From positions 5,017,167 to 5,081,166 of the forward strand of contig NC_020516.1 of assembly GCF_000349945.1 (NCBI RefSeq): DNA of 64,000 nucleotides. Reading direction: 5' to 3'. This stretch comes from Azoarcus sp. KH32C (GTDB lineage Bacteria; Pseudomonadota; Gammaproteobacteria; Burkholderiales; Rhodocyclaceae). The notes beneath the pieces were generated by a model. The model was not told the DNA's origin, did no database searches, and saw nothing but the letters and a program-made list of their open reading frames with translations. Every line of letters begins with the position of its first letter. Position 1 is the first letter of the stretch. The translations under genes and the position numbers were made by a program. Below are positions 20,301 through 27,474 of the stretch, piece by piece.

Positions 20301-20719
20301 TGCGCCTCGGCGCCCGCGCCGGCATCGGGCTGGGCATCACCGGCGCCAGCGCCACCGGCGGCCTCGAAATCGGCGGCACCCTCGGCATTTCCGGCGCGGC
20401 CGAAGCCGGCATCCACATCGACTGGATGCCCTCGCAAGGCCTCGCAATCGACGCCGAAGCCGCCCTGCACGCCCAGCCCACCTTCCGCTTCGACGTCTCC
20501 GGCTACGTCGCCGTCACCGCGCTGGGCGCCAGCCTCTACGACGAACGCTTCGAACTGGCCGCCGTCGAACTCGGCTCCGGCCTCGAATTCGGCGTCCGCT
20601 TCCCCATCACCTACCGCGAAGGCGAACCCTTCAACGTGTCGCTGGACGATCTGGAATTCGACGTGCCGGACGTCGATCCGGCGGCGCTCGTCGATCAGCT
20701 GGGGGCGCAGATTTTCTGA
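17288..20719 (+). CDS. eCIS core (DUF4157) protein with HNH-like motif and long beta-rich C-terminus
   Basis: 1143 residues from the ATG at 17288, which overlaps the previous gene by 20 bases. An in-frame ATG at 17195 exists but would overlap by 113 bases and add Arg-rich residues that look like antisense of its neighbour. Residues 1-145 are Pro/Ala/Ser-rich. The DUF4157 domain is at about 155-232 with HELTH at 226-230. Residues about 345-420 contain FQVDHIVELQ (D378, H379), then NMELLDQPSNSSSG (N399). This DH...N...N layout resembles HNH/His-Me-finger nucleases. From about 480 to the end lies a series of amphipathic beta-strand repeats with alternating polar and hydrophobic residues and many Gly-Asp turns. 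No signal peptide is seen. It is probably a particle-delivered toxin; the nuclease activity is inferred. Confidence 0.8.
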   Translation: MEALSPKFARRPSERPAPETSRAASRNPAARAQGSSPAATPAPPPALPAYAQPPARISQPGEGIEREAEQRANAVAPPSTPDPTPQSAPGAAASAAPGEAGGTGPTPSAAPATRPAAPAPSASSPASTTTPSPSAAGAPASALPAYAASRVDDRRGRGEPIPKDARSALEGHFGRDFADVRIHTDAEAARLTAALGARAFTSGRDIYIAPDAYAPTTAEGRHLLAHELTHVVQQDGQAAAVLARAVDPTLDTRFHETDRTPAAQTALERLELPAVKARHLPLYNGLASANNLKRVRGYGREGADQRAVWNGLQVPADAVRTKLGERNIPVPADASGRIRLKPHRGARLTSKSLSELQTMLRIPNWDRNGRAIPQFQVDHIVELQVSGQMGSGVGNSVQNMELLDQPSNSSSGGTIRSGIYRKVDAYLDTFDPKPDRGTVLRQHDVVFTSAAATGAGSAAGASAWWTKTEIEEAEPLRSASPPNPTEDGVAQGTAGEFILTSGPGGITVGRFRHSPGSAPAIGTTQARALAGLRITAINLTDTAGTPSGPVGSLAAEWDLPADWQPETPAVTISLAGDGEYRGYPSAMPALNVTYRHLSPVSFASVSTEDGELSAEGTLTPSIPIFNAPITVRLRGRDLSFSLDYGPEQISLPIPRTTIDDAYVSVFYSTARGFGLGGQVLFSIEGAGSGELAASVSTAGGVQFEGGFTFERSLFDRARVRAWWRDGALGAEGTIGIDTPDKIRGIKSATATVSVTEGAWSFTGSAELSVPGVKEAGISITQGETGLTIAGDVALAANPAIRSGSIHVECKKDEGDWKVSATGTAQPAIPGVDSELTVTYDDGAFDARFSGAFARGMLSGQITVGATNRSVGEDGQPSGDAAPNAPIIVYGSGSATVQIAPWLQGTAGIRLDPNGEITVSGEIALPNQLEIFSKLEYDKRIFGLATQIPIIPGIVAEVGGNLSANASIGPGAIDQLRIGIEYNPAHEENTHVTGDAHLNVPAQAGLRLGARAGIGLGITGASATGGLEIGGTLGISGAAEAGIHIDWMPSQGLAIDAEAALHAQPTFRFDVSGYVAVTALGASLYDERFELAAVELGSGLEFGVRFPITYREGEPFNVSLDDLEFDVPDVDPAALVDQLGAQIF

Positions 20720-20933
20720 GCCTTCGAATTTCCTCTTCTCCAGCTCTCCAGCCCGCCCAGCCATTGAATCCCGCCGACATCCAACAGAGGCAATGGCGAT
20801 ATTTTGTCGCTATGCCAGTGGCGTGGCCGAATGTTACAATTCGTATCAATGACTTAACTGTCATGTCGCGTCGCGCGAAGTGCCCGGCAATGCGCTCCGT
20901 ACGACGATCTGCCATCTGTCACGAGAATAACAA

Positions 20934-21440
20934 GTGAGAAGAGTCTTCCTGCTTTTTCTAGTCGCCAATCTGTTCGGCTGTGCGACTTACAAGCCTGTTC
21001 CCGAGGGATATACCGGGGCAGTCGCAAAGGTCACCGATAGCGGTTACTCCGAAAACGGATATTCCGAAGGCGGCTCAAAGGCACAACTCTTCGCGCTGAC
21101 CGAAATCAATGACCACCGCATCATGAACAGTTTTTGGGCTTCTGCGAACGCGAGCCACGGCCAGGGGTTCGCGCTGACGATCGTAATTTCCGACCGCCAG
21201 GTTCCCGCTGAGCCAATGAAGGCAACATTGAGGGCCAGTCACACGACGGCGGCGCCGATCCATGCGATCGCAAGCCAGCTGGCCGGAACGTTCTACTCGG
21301 TAGAAGGAACCGTGGACTTTTCCCCGAAGCCCAACGGCAAGTACGTCGTCAAGGGTGAATTGAGGAAGGGAGGTTCCGCGGTCTGGATCGAAGATGCCGA
21401 GACAGGGGAGCCTGCTACGGAAAAGATCGTTGAGAAGTGA
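20934..21440 (+). CDS. Putative lipoprotein
   Basis: 168 residues starting at a GTG. The N-terminus is a lipoprotein signal peptide with a lipobox at LFGC, so the mature protein would begin at Cys16 and be lipid-anchored. The mature part starts ATYKPVPEGYTG and contains an ASHGQGFAL block; similar small lipoproteins of unknown function exist in other proteobacteria. Codon use is clearly less GC-biased than in the upstream eCIS genes. It is the first of three consecutive lipoprotein genes on the + strand. The 213 bases before it contain no convincing gene. Confidence 0.7.
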   Translation: MRRVFLLFLVANLFGCATYKPVPEGYTGAVAKVTDSGYSENGYSEGGSKAQLFALTEINDHRIMNSFWASANASHGQGFALTIVISDRQVPAEPMKATLRASHTTAAPIHAIASQLAGTFYSVEGTVDFSPKPNGKYVVKGELRKGGSAVWIEDAETGEPATEKIVEK

Positions 21441-21483
21441 GCCCCAGCGACCTATGCCTCCTTCCCTCCATCAGGAACGTAAC

Positions 21484-22200
21484 ATGATCTCCGCCATCAG
21501 GCAGTTCTTCTTAATTGCAGCCATCCTTGTCGTGACCGGATGCGCCGGGCCTGTCAGAAAAATCGATACTTCTCCGGGCGCGCTGGCAGATGTGAAGACC
21601 GTCGCGGTCATTCGCGCCCCAGAACCCAAGACCTATACGGTGATGAATTTCGGGCATCCGGGAATCGCATTTGGTCTGGTGGGCGGTTTGGTGGCTGCCG
21701 CCGATCAAAGCAGCAAACAGGAGCGACTTACCAAGGCCATCAAAGAGAAGGCGCCGGCACAAACCGCAGACGCCTTGGCTGAAGGTATCGCGGGGCAACT
21801 TCAGCGCCGGGGATTTGATGCGAGAGTGGAAGACGGTCCTTGGGAAGAGAATGACGGCAAATTCAAGCTTGAGTTCGACAAAATCACTTCAAGCGCAGAC
21901 GCGGTACTGGTGGTGACGCCGACGATGGTCGGATTCATCGCTACTGGTGTCACGAGCGACTATCTGCCGACCGTCACGGCCATTATCACGCTCCTTGGAA
22001 AGGACAGGAAGGAACAGCTCTACCGCGGCTTTCATGCTGCAGGTTGGCAGCCCAAGGCAGAGGGCTGGCGATATTCCCCGCCCACGGAAACGTTCGGCAA
22101 CTTTGATGCCCTCATGGCAGATCCTACAAAGACAGGCCTTGCATTGGCCGGCGCGGCCAGGGAAATCGCATCAACAGTGGCAGACGACCTCAAGAGGTAA
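21484..22200 (+). CDS. Putative lipoprotein
   Basis: 238 residues from the ATG at 21484, chosen because it gives a clean signal peptide (MISAIRQFFLIAAILVVTGC) and has AGGAAC upstream; an earlier in-frame start would not. The lipobox is VTGC. The mature protein has a hydrophobic GIAFGLVGGLVAAAD stretch around residues 60-75 that could be a membrane-associating segment. It also has a C-terminal PTKTGLALAGAAREIA helix. The function is not recognised. It is the middle gene of the three-lipoprotein group, with AT content higher than the flanking regions. Confidence 0.7.
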   Translation: MISAIRQFFLIAAILVVTGCAGPVRKIDTSPGALADVKTVAVIRAPEPKTYTVMNFGHPGIAFGLVGGLVAAADQSSKQERLTKAIKEKAPAQTADALAEGIAGQLQRRGFDARVEDGPWEENDGKFKLEFDKITSSADAVLVVTPTMVGFIATGVTSDYLPTVTAIITLLGKDRKEQLYRGFHAAGWQPKAEGWRYSPPTETFGNFDALMADPTKTGLALAGAAREIASTVADDLKR

Positions 22201-22316
22201 CAGCACGCGCCGATTCTGTCATTCCATGCCATTCGCCTTCCGCAGCCTGCTCGGGCGGCAATGTGCCGACTGCTATAGCCGCCATCGGGCCTCACTCAAT
22301 CTCTCTGCTATCAACC

Positions 22317-22868
22317 ATGTTTAGATCGATTATTCGGGCTCTCATTTTCTTGTCGCTTGCCACGTTGCTGATTTCCTGCGGTTCCAGTCCAAGCAAGCAA
22401 GTCAGCGCAGAGGCAGCACCTCATCAGAAGAAATACAAGCTGGCCTATATCGCCAATGTTTCCGTCACCTTGCTTGACGACAATCCTGACGACAGGAGAT
22501 TGAGGGATAAGAGGAATTTCGAAAGCAGAATCCCCTCACTCATCAAAGGAAAACTTCAGGAGGAGGGATTTACCGTCCTTCCTGAAAATCCGGAAACGGG
22601 GGACGGACTGATCGCGATCAACGTGAAGGTCACATACGACCCGGGCAACCGGGCCATCCGCTCGGTTGCCGGCATGTTCGGTGCTGGCAAAGGAACGATC
22701 GAGGCCTACATCGAAGGCATCGACCAGGCGACTGGAACCGTTGTCGCCAGTACGACAGAGACCAACACAAAGAGAATCGGCGGGTTCGGCGGGAATTTCT
22801 ACGATATGGCGGAAGACACCGTGGAAGATGCTACGGATGACCTGACGCAAGACCTGTCTAATCTTTAA
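22317..22868 (+). CDS. Putative lipoprotein, DUF4410-like
   Basis: 183 residues from the ATG at 22317, selected because it opens a lipoprotein signal peptide (LATLLISC lipobox). The mature region has a segment around GNRAIRSVAGMFGAGKG followed by IEGIDQATGTVVAS, a pattern I associate with DUF4410 lipoproteins. Their role is unknown. The gene ends in front of a 16-bp perfect hairpin shared with the converging cytochrome gene. It probably forms one unit with the two upstream lipoproteins, although gaps of 43 and 116 bases separate them. Confidence 0.65.
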   Translation: MFRSIIRALIFLSLATLLISCGSSPSKQVSAEAAPHQKKYKLAYIANVSVTLLDDNPDDRRLRDKRNFESRIPSLIKGKLQEEGFTVLPENPETGDGLIAINVKVTYDPGNRAIRSVAGMFGAGKGTIEAYIEGIDQATGTVVASTTETNTKRIGGFGGNFYDMAEDTVEDATDDLTQDLSNL

Positions 22869-22880
22869 TGTCAGGACAGA

Positions 22881-22918
22881 CACGTCGGGGGAAAGGCTCA
22901 GCCCTTTCCCCCGACGTG
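22881..22918. terminator. Bidirectional hairpin between converging genes
   Basis: CACGTCGGGGGAAAGG (22881-22896) pairs perfectly with CCTTTCCCCCGACGTG (22903-22918) around a six-base loop. It lies between the stop codons of the lipoprotein (+) and cytochrome (-) genes. There is no strong T-run on either side, so it may act with Rho or as an mRNA 3' stabiliser. Confidence 0.6.
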
Positions 22919-22958
22919 CGTGCTCCCCTTCTTGCTGCGGCGAGCTGGCGCTAAAGCC

Positions 22959-23348
22959 TCACTCCGCCTTCGACACCATGTAGTCGACCGCCGCCTTCAC
23001 TTCATCATCCGTCAATGCAGCACTGGCACCGCGCGCCGGCATCATGCCCTTCTGGCCGGTGAAACCTTCGAGCGCGTGCTTGTAGAGCACATCCTTGCCC
23101 TGCGCGATGCGCGGCCCCCAGTCGGCCTTGTCGCCCACTTTCGGGGCACCGCCGACGCCCGCTGCGTGACAGAGCGAGCAGACCTTGTTGAACACGCCAC
23201 TGCCGGCCGAATTCGCCGCGGCAGGCGCTGCGGCGGCAGGCGCCGGCGCACTTGCAGCAGGAGCCGCTGCCGGCGCTGCGCTCTCCTTCTGCCCACAGGC
23301 GGCCAGCAAGACGGTCAACGAGGCGGCGACGATCACGGATGCTTTCAT
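22959..23348 (-). CDS. Membrane-anchored cytochrome c5-family protein
   Basis: 129 residues from the ATG at 23348, which has AGGAG in the proper place; the longer upstream frame lacks a signal peptide at its start. The signal peptide ends in a lipobox (LLAAC), so the protein is probably a periplasm-facing lipoprotein. An Ala/Pro-rich linker follows (about residues 25-50). A single class I c-type haem domain comes next with CSLCH as the haem attachment site, and GMMPARG supplies the Met axial ligand. Size and motif spacing fit cytochrome c5. It probably shuttles electrons to a terminal oxidase or reductase. A near-consensus FNR/ANR box lies about 90 bases upstream. Confidence 0.85.
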   Translation of the reverse strand: MKASVIVAASLTVLLAACGQKESAAPAAAPAASAPAPAAAAPAAANSAGSGVFNKVCSLCHAAGVGGAPKVGDKADWGPRIAQGKDVLYKHALEGFTGQKGMMPARGASAALTDDEVKAAVDYMVSKAE

Positions 23349-23434
23349 TGCAAGGAATCTCCTTTGTTGTGGCCAGGAGAGCAACTCCCCCGGAGTAGAG
23401 GGCCCGATCCTATCGCCACAAGCAGCCGCGATCA

Positions 23435-23448
23435 TTGACCACGCTCAA
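23435..23448. promoter_or_regulatory. Possible FNR/ANR box upstream of the cytochrome c5 gene
   Basis: TTGACCACGCTCAA matches the palindromic TTGAY-N4-RTCAA consensus at all but one conserved position. It lies in the 270-bp divergent region, about 90 bases before the cytochrome start. Oxygen-responsive control would suit a cytochrome, but one short match is weak evidence. Confidence 0.3.
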
Positions 23449-23618
23449 GGACATATTTGCCCAAACACATTGTTTAGCAAATTGCTTTGCTCAAATTCAT
23501 ACAGTCTTCGCAGGCAGGTGTCGCCATGTTTGGTGATGCGCCTGGGAGCAGCTTGCGACCCCGTCCGCCTCCATGCACACTGGATACATTCTTCGCCGCT
23601 CACACAGGACATAAGCTC

Positions 23619-23966
23619 ATGCCACTTCTCTTTTCCTACGGCACCCTGCAACAAGAGAACGTTCAACAGGCAACCTTCGGTAGATTGCTCTCCGGGAGGT
23701 CCGCCGAGTTGGTCGGGTACTCGCTTTCGATGATCGCCATTGACGATCCTGAAGTCGTAAAGACAAGCGGAAAGACTCACCACCCGATCGTCGGCTTCAC
23801 CGGCGTCCAGCATGACCGAGTCGCCGGAACGGTGTTCGATGTCACGCAGACCGAACTCGAGCACGCCGACAAATATGAGGTTGCCGCCTACAAGCGCGTT
23901 CTCGCGCCGCTCACTTCGGGAGAAGAAGCCTGGGTGTACGTCGATGCACAAGTGCTGGCTCGATGA
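23619..23966 (+). CDS. Gamma-glutamylcyclotransferase (AIG2/GGCT) family protein
   Basis: 115 residues from the ATG at 23619, where the family's N-terminal PLLFSYGTLQ motif begins immediately. The YGTL loop binds the gamma-glutamyl moiety in this fold. The remainder, including the GTVFDVTQTELEHAD block and Y(E)VAAYKRV, matches the short AIG2-like form. These enzymes cyclise gamma-glutamyl amines or peptides to 5-oxoproline, but substrates of small bacterial members are mostly unknown. The protein is soluble. The upstream region is shared with the divergent cytochrome gene. Confidence 0.8.
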   Translation: MPLLFSYGTLQQENVQQATFGRLLSGRSAELVGYSLSMIAIDDPEVVKTSGKTHHPIVGFTGVQHDRVAGTVFDVTQTELEHADKYEVAAYKRVLAPLTSGEEAWVYVDAQVLAR

Positions 23967-24093
23967 CCCGGCACCGGCCGATCCACGAGCGGCGTCTTTA
24001 CAGGCGACCGGAGTCGCAGTATCGCGACGGAGCGTCGCGCCGCGATGGAAAACCTGATGCAGGCCCAAGTGGTGAAGCTCGCGCGGCGGTGAT

Positions 24094-24345
24094 TCACGTC
24101 GCCGCTTCCACCGCCACCGGCCGTCTATCGACGAGACTGGCGGCAAAGAACGCCTTCCACTGGCCGGGCGCCGCAGCCCAGAGCTGTTGTTCGCTGTCGG
24201 CGCGCGCACCTTCCTTGCGATAACCGCCCCATGCGACGAGTGCGCCGCAGGACGTGATCTCGAGCCTGTCCGCGTAGACGAAGACCGGTTCGCCGTCGCC
24301 CGTCACGCACCAGTAGTGGATGCCATAGTCGTTTGCTGAGCTCAT
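24094..24345 (-). CDS. Small hypothetical protein
   Basis: 83 residues, not recognised. The sequence is rich in Trp, Tyr and Ala (HYWCVTGDGEPVFVYADR, then WGGYRKEG) and looks like a compact soluble domain. Amino-acid composition is sensible, and the coding frame shows the third-position GC expected of this genome. It ends 127 bases from the gamma-glutamylcyclotransferase gene and is divergent from tryptophanase. No function is proposed. Confidence 0.5.
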   Translation of the reverse strand: MSSANDYGIHYWCVTGDGEPVFVYADRLEITSCGALVAWGGYRKEGARADSEQQLWAAAPGQWKAFFAASLVDRRPVAVEAAT

Positions 24346-24566
24346 GATTGCCTCCGTCGCGCAGCCAACCCCTGCGACAGGTCCGCCGCGCTTGCAGCCT
24401 CACTTCCTCTTCCAACAATAGGTCGGAAACGGGGGGCCGACCACCGTCTTTCTGCGCAATGCGTGCATTGCCGGAATATTCTCACGCGTTGCAAATAAGC
24501 GACACCACGCCGATTTTCGCGGTGCTAGCGTTGCCCCTCACAGGAACCAAGACGAGGAGCAAGGCG

Positions 24567-25940
24567 ATGCCCAGAACCCAGATCGAACCCTTCCGCATCA
24601 AGAGCGTGGAGCCGATCCGCATGACGAGCCGCGCCGAACGGGTGCAGCTGCTCGACGAAGCCAGACTCAACGTCTTCCAGTTGCACGCGGACGACGTGCT
24701 CATCGACTGGCTGACCGACTCGGGGACCGGCGCCATGTCGTCGCGCCAGTGGAGCGCGATCATGCTGGGCGACGAGAGCTACGCGGGTGCCCGCAGCTTC
24801 TACCGCGTGCAGAACGTGGTCCGGCAGATCACGGGGATGGAGCATTTCGTGCCGACCCACCAGGGCCGGGCGGCCGAAAAGGTGCTGTTCATGGCGGCCT
24901 GCAAGAAGGGCGAGCTCGTCCCCAACAACTGCCACTTCGACACCACGCGCGCGAACCTGGAATACCTCGGCGTCGAGGCGCTCGACCTCGTGATTGCCGA
25001 AGGACTGCAGCCGAATCTCCTGCATCCGTTCAAGGGCAACATCGACCTCGCACGCGTCGAGGCCGTGCTCAAGGCCGAAGCCCACCGCATCCCCTTCGGC
25101 ATGATCACCGTCACCAACAACACGGGCGGCGGCCAGCCGGTGTCGCTCGCCAATATCCGCGCCTATGCCAGGCTGCTCAAGCAGTACGGCAAACCGCTGA
25201 TCATCGACATCTGCCGCTTCGCCGAAAACGCGATGTTCATCAAGATGCGCGAGCCCGGGTACGAGCACGCGCGCATCGCGGACATCGTGGCCGAAATGCT
25301 GTCCTACGCCGACGGCTGCACGATGAGCGCCAAGAAGGATGGCATGGTCAACATCGGCGGCTTCATTGCGCTGCGCGACGACCGCTGGCTCGACGACATC
25401 CGCAACAACCTGATCATGATGGAAGGCTTCCCGACCTACGGCGGCCTGGCGGGGCGCGACCTCGAGGCGATGGCGGTCGGGCTCGAGGAAGGGCTCGACG
25501 AGGACTACCTGCGCTACCGGCTGCGCACCGCCGAATACCTGGGCGAGAAGCTCGACGCGGCGGGCGTCGGCTTCGTCCGCCCGACCGGCGGGCATGCGGT
25601 GTATCTCGATGCGCGCACCGTGCTGCCCCACATGCCGGTCGAGCACTATCCGGCGTGGGCGCTCGGCAATGCCTTGTACCTCGAAGGCGGCATCCGGGGC
25701 GTGGAGGTCGGCTCGGTGATGTTCGGCAAGCGCCTCGACGACGGCACCGAAACTTTCCACAAGATGGAACTCCTGCGCCTCGCCTTCCCGCGCCGGATGT
25801 ACACCCAGTCGCACTTCGACTACGCGGCCGAGGTGATCGCCGAGGTCAAGGCGAAAGCCGCCGAGATCCGCGGCGTGCGCATCACGAAGCAGCCGAAGTA
25901 CTTGCGCCACTTCACGGCCGAATTCGCGTGGGTCGAGTGA
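24567..25940 (+). CDS. tnaA: Tryptophanase (L-tryptophan indole-lyase)
   Basis: 457 residues from the ATG at 24567 with GAGGAG upstream. It is a PLP enzyme of the tryptophanase/tyrosine phenol-lyase family, cleaving L-tryptophan to indole, pyruvate and ammonia. Seen: EPFRIKSVEP at the N-terminus, DWLTDSGTGAMS, PTHQGRAAE, and MSAKKDGMVNIGG holding the PLP lysine. Two diagnostic positions favour tryptophanase over tyrosine phenol-lyase. Val381 sits in GVEVGS where tyrosine phenol-lyase has the substrate-binding Arg. LRHFTA has His where tyrosine phenol-lyase has Phe. No tnaC-like leader or tnaB permease is beside it. Assignment of the family is firm, and specificity is well supported but not tested. 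Confidence 0.88.
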   Translation: MPRTQIEPFRIKSVEPIRMTSRAERVQLLDEARLNVFQLHADDVLIDWLTDSGTGAMSSRQWSAIMLGDESYAGARSFYRVQNVVRQITGMEHFVPTHQGRAAEKVLFMAACKKGELVPNNCHFDTTRANLEYLGVEALDLVIAEGLQPNLLHPFKGNIDLARVEAVLKAEAHRIPFGMITVTNNTGGGQPVSLANIRAYARLLKQYGKPLIIDICRFAENAMFIKMREPGYEHARIADIVAEMLSYADGCTMSAKKDGMVNIGGFIALRDDRWLDDIRNNLIMMEGFPTYGGLAGRDLEAMAVGLEEGLDEDYLRYRLRTAEYLGEKLDAAGVGFVRPTGGHAVYLDARTVLPHMPVEHYPAWALGNALYLEGGIRGVEVGSVMFGKRLDDGTETFHKMELLRLAFPRRMYTQSHFDYAAEVIAEVKAKAAEIRGVRITKQPKYLRHFTAEFAWVE

Positions 25941-25958
25941 GCTGGCTGGCGTCAAAGC

Positions 25959-25984
25959 CTACTAAATTAATATCAAATTAGTAG
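25959..25984. promoter_or_regulatory. Palindrome 1, candidate Fic-regulator operator
   Basis: CTACTAA and TTAGTAG flank a 12-base centre, giving a 26-bp palindrome. An almost identical copy begins exactly 60 bases further on, next to the Fic gene start. Such paired operators are typical of self-regulated genes, and the adjacent Fic protein has a C-terminal winged helix. Confidence 0.55.
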
Positions 25985-26018
25985 ACATTGGCATTCATCT
26001 CCCCTACGCTGGCAATGA

Positions 26019-26044
26019 CTACTAAACTACCCGCAAATTAGTAG
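26019..26044. promoter_or_regulatory. Palindrome 2, candidate Fic-regulator operator overlapping the ribosome site
   Basis: This is a second 26-bp palindrome with the same CTACTAA/TTAGTAG arms. It ends four bases before the Fic ATG and therefore covers the position where a ribosome site should be. A protein bound here would block transcription or translation start of the Fic gene. Confidence 0.55.
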
Positions 26045-26048
26045 ACGG

Positions 26049-27413
26049 ATGCACCTGCCACTCACCCCGCCGGACCTCACCGCCTTGCTCGCCGGCCTCG
26101 CACCGGCGGACCTCGCCGCGCTGTTCAACCGCCCGGAACCACCGTCTCCGCTGGTCGACGGGCGCTATCTGCACTGGGACGAACTGCGACATCGCGAACC
26201 GCCGGCCGGGCTCACGCACGAACACTGGTGGGTGCGCATCAAGCTTGCCCGCCAGGGGCTGTACAAGACGCTGCCGCTGCTCGACCGCGACGGCCAGCCT
26301 TTCGTCCTCGGCGTGCCCGAGCCGATCCAGATCCACCTGCACCACATCGACCGCGACGCCGCCGGCCAGATCGCGACCGCCAGCCCGATGCACGGCGAAC
26401 ATCGCGACCGCTACCTGATGCACTCGCTGATCGAGGAGGCGATCACGTCCAGCCAGCTCGAAGGCGCCTCGACGACCCGCCGCGTCGCCGAACAGATGCT
26501 GCGCGAGGGCCGCCGGCCGCGGGACGCGAGCGAGCGGATGATCTTCAACAACTTCCGCGCGATGGAGATGATCCGCGAGCGGCGAGACGAAGCGATCACG
26601 CCGGCGCAGGTGCTCGAACTGCACCGCATCGTCACCGAAAACACGCTCGATGACCCCGCCGACGCCGGCCGCCTGCGCCGCGACGACGAGGTCACGGTAC
26701 GCGAGGTGCGCGACAACACCCTGCTCCACCAGCCGCCGCGCTGGCGGGAGCTGCCCGAGCGCCTCGAACGCCTGTGCGCCTTCGCGAACCAGGCCGAAGA
26801 CGCGAGCCCTTACGTCCACCCCGTGCTGAGCGCGATCCTGCTGCACTTCATGCTCGGCTACGACCATCCCTTCGCCGACGGCAACGGACGCACCGCACGC
26901 GCCCTTTTCTACTGGGCGATGGCGCGCAGCCGCTACTGGCTGGTCGAATTCATCTCGATCTCGCATTTCCTGCGCCAGGCGCCGTCGAAATACGTCCGTG
27001 CCTACCTCCACACCGAGACCGACGACAACGACACCAGCTACTTCGCGATCCACCAGCTCGACACCATCCGCCACGCAATCGCCGCGCTGCACGACTACCT
27101 CGCCCGCACGTCGAGCGAGCAGCGCCAGACTGAACGGCTCCTCGCCGGATCGCTGCGCAGCCGCCTCAACCACCGCCAGATCGCCCTGCTCACTCACGCG
27201 CTGCGCCACCCGGGCGAGGAATACCGCATCGACAGCCACCAGCGCACGCACGGCGTCGTGTACCAGACCGCCCGCAGCGATCTGCTCGCGCTGGAGTCCT
27301 TGGGACTGCTGCAACGCTTCAAGGCGGGCAACGCGTATGTGTTCGCCGCAGTCGAGGACTTGCGCGAGCGCATCGCCGAACTCGCGGCAAGCTTCGAGCG
27401 GCCGGGCACGTGA
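26049..27413 (+). CDS. Fic-family protein with N-terminal inhibitory motif and C-terminal winged helix
   Basis: 454 residues. The Fic core motif HPFADGNGR is intact at residues 273-281, with the catalytic His and nucleotide-phosphate loop, so AMP transfer (or a related transfer) is chemically possible. SSQLEG at 134-139 matches the [S/T]xxxE[G/N] inhibitory helix. It lies N-terminal to the core, so this is a class II, self-inhibited Fic protein that needs no antitoxin. The C-terminal 80 residues (NHRQIALLTHALRHPG, then SDLLALESLGLLQ) look like a winged-helix DNA-binding domain. No strong Shine-Dalgarno is visible; instead a palindrome ends four bases before the ATG. Autoregulation is the likeliest reading. 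The targets are unknown. Confidence 0.85.
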   Translation: MHLPLTPPDLTALLAGLAPADLAALFNRPEPPSPLVDGRYLHWDELRHREPPAGLTHEHWWVRIKLARQGLYKTLPLLDRDGQPFVLGVPEPIQIHLHHIDRDAAGQIATASPMHGEHRDRYLMHSLIEEAITSSQLEGASTTRRVAEQMLREGRRPRDASERMIFNNFRAMEMIRERRDEAITPAQVLELHRIVTENTLDDPADAGRLRRDDEVTVREVRDNTLLHQPPRWRELPERLERLCAFANQAEDASPYVHPVLSAILLHFMLGYDHPFADGNGRTARALFYWAMARSRYWLVEFISISHFLRQAPSKYVRAYLHTETDDNDTSYFAIHQLDTIRHAIAALHDYLARTSSEQRQTERLLAGSLRSRLNHRQIALLTHALRHPGEEYRIDSHQRTHGVVYQTARSDLLALESLGLLQRFKAGNAYVFAAVEDLRERIAELAASFERPGT

Positions 27414-27474
27414 AGCCGCTGCCCACCCCGCCTCAGGCATAATCGACATTCACTCGCACCGGCCCCGCGCTCCC

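Noticed and set aside
23967..24075. Sequence after the gamma-glutamylcyclotransferase stop that reads, in the same frame, as ATERRAAMENLMQAQVVKLA.
   Set aside because: It looks coding-like but is short and has no start or upstream continuation. It may be a decayed gene end, but that cannot be supported.
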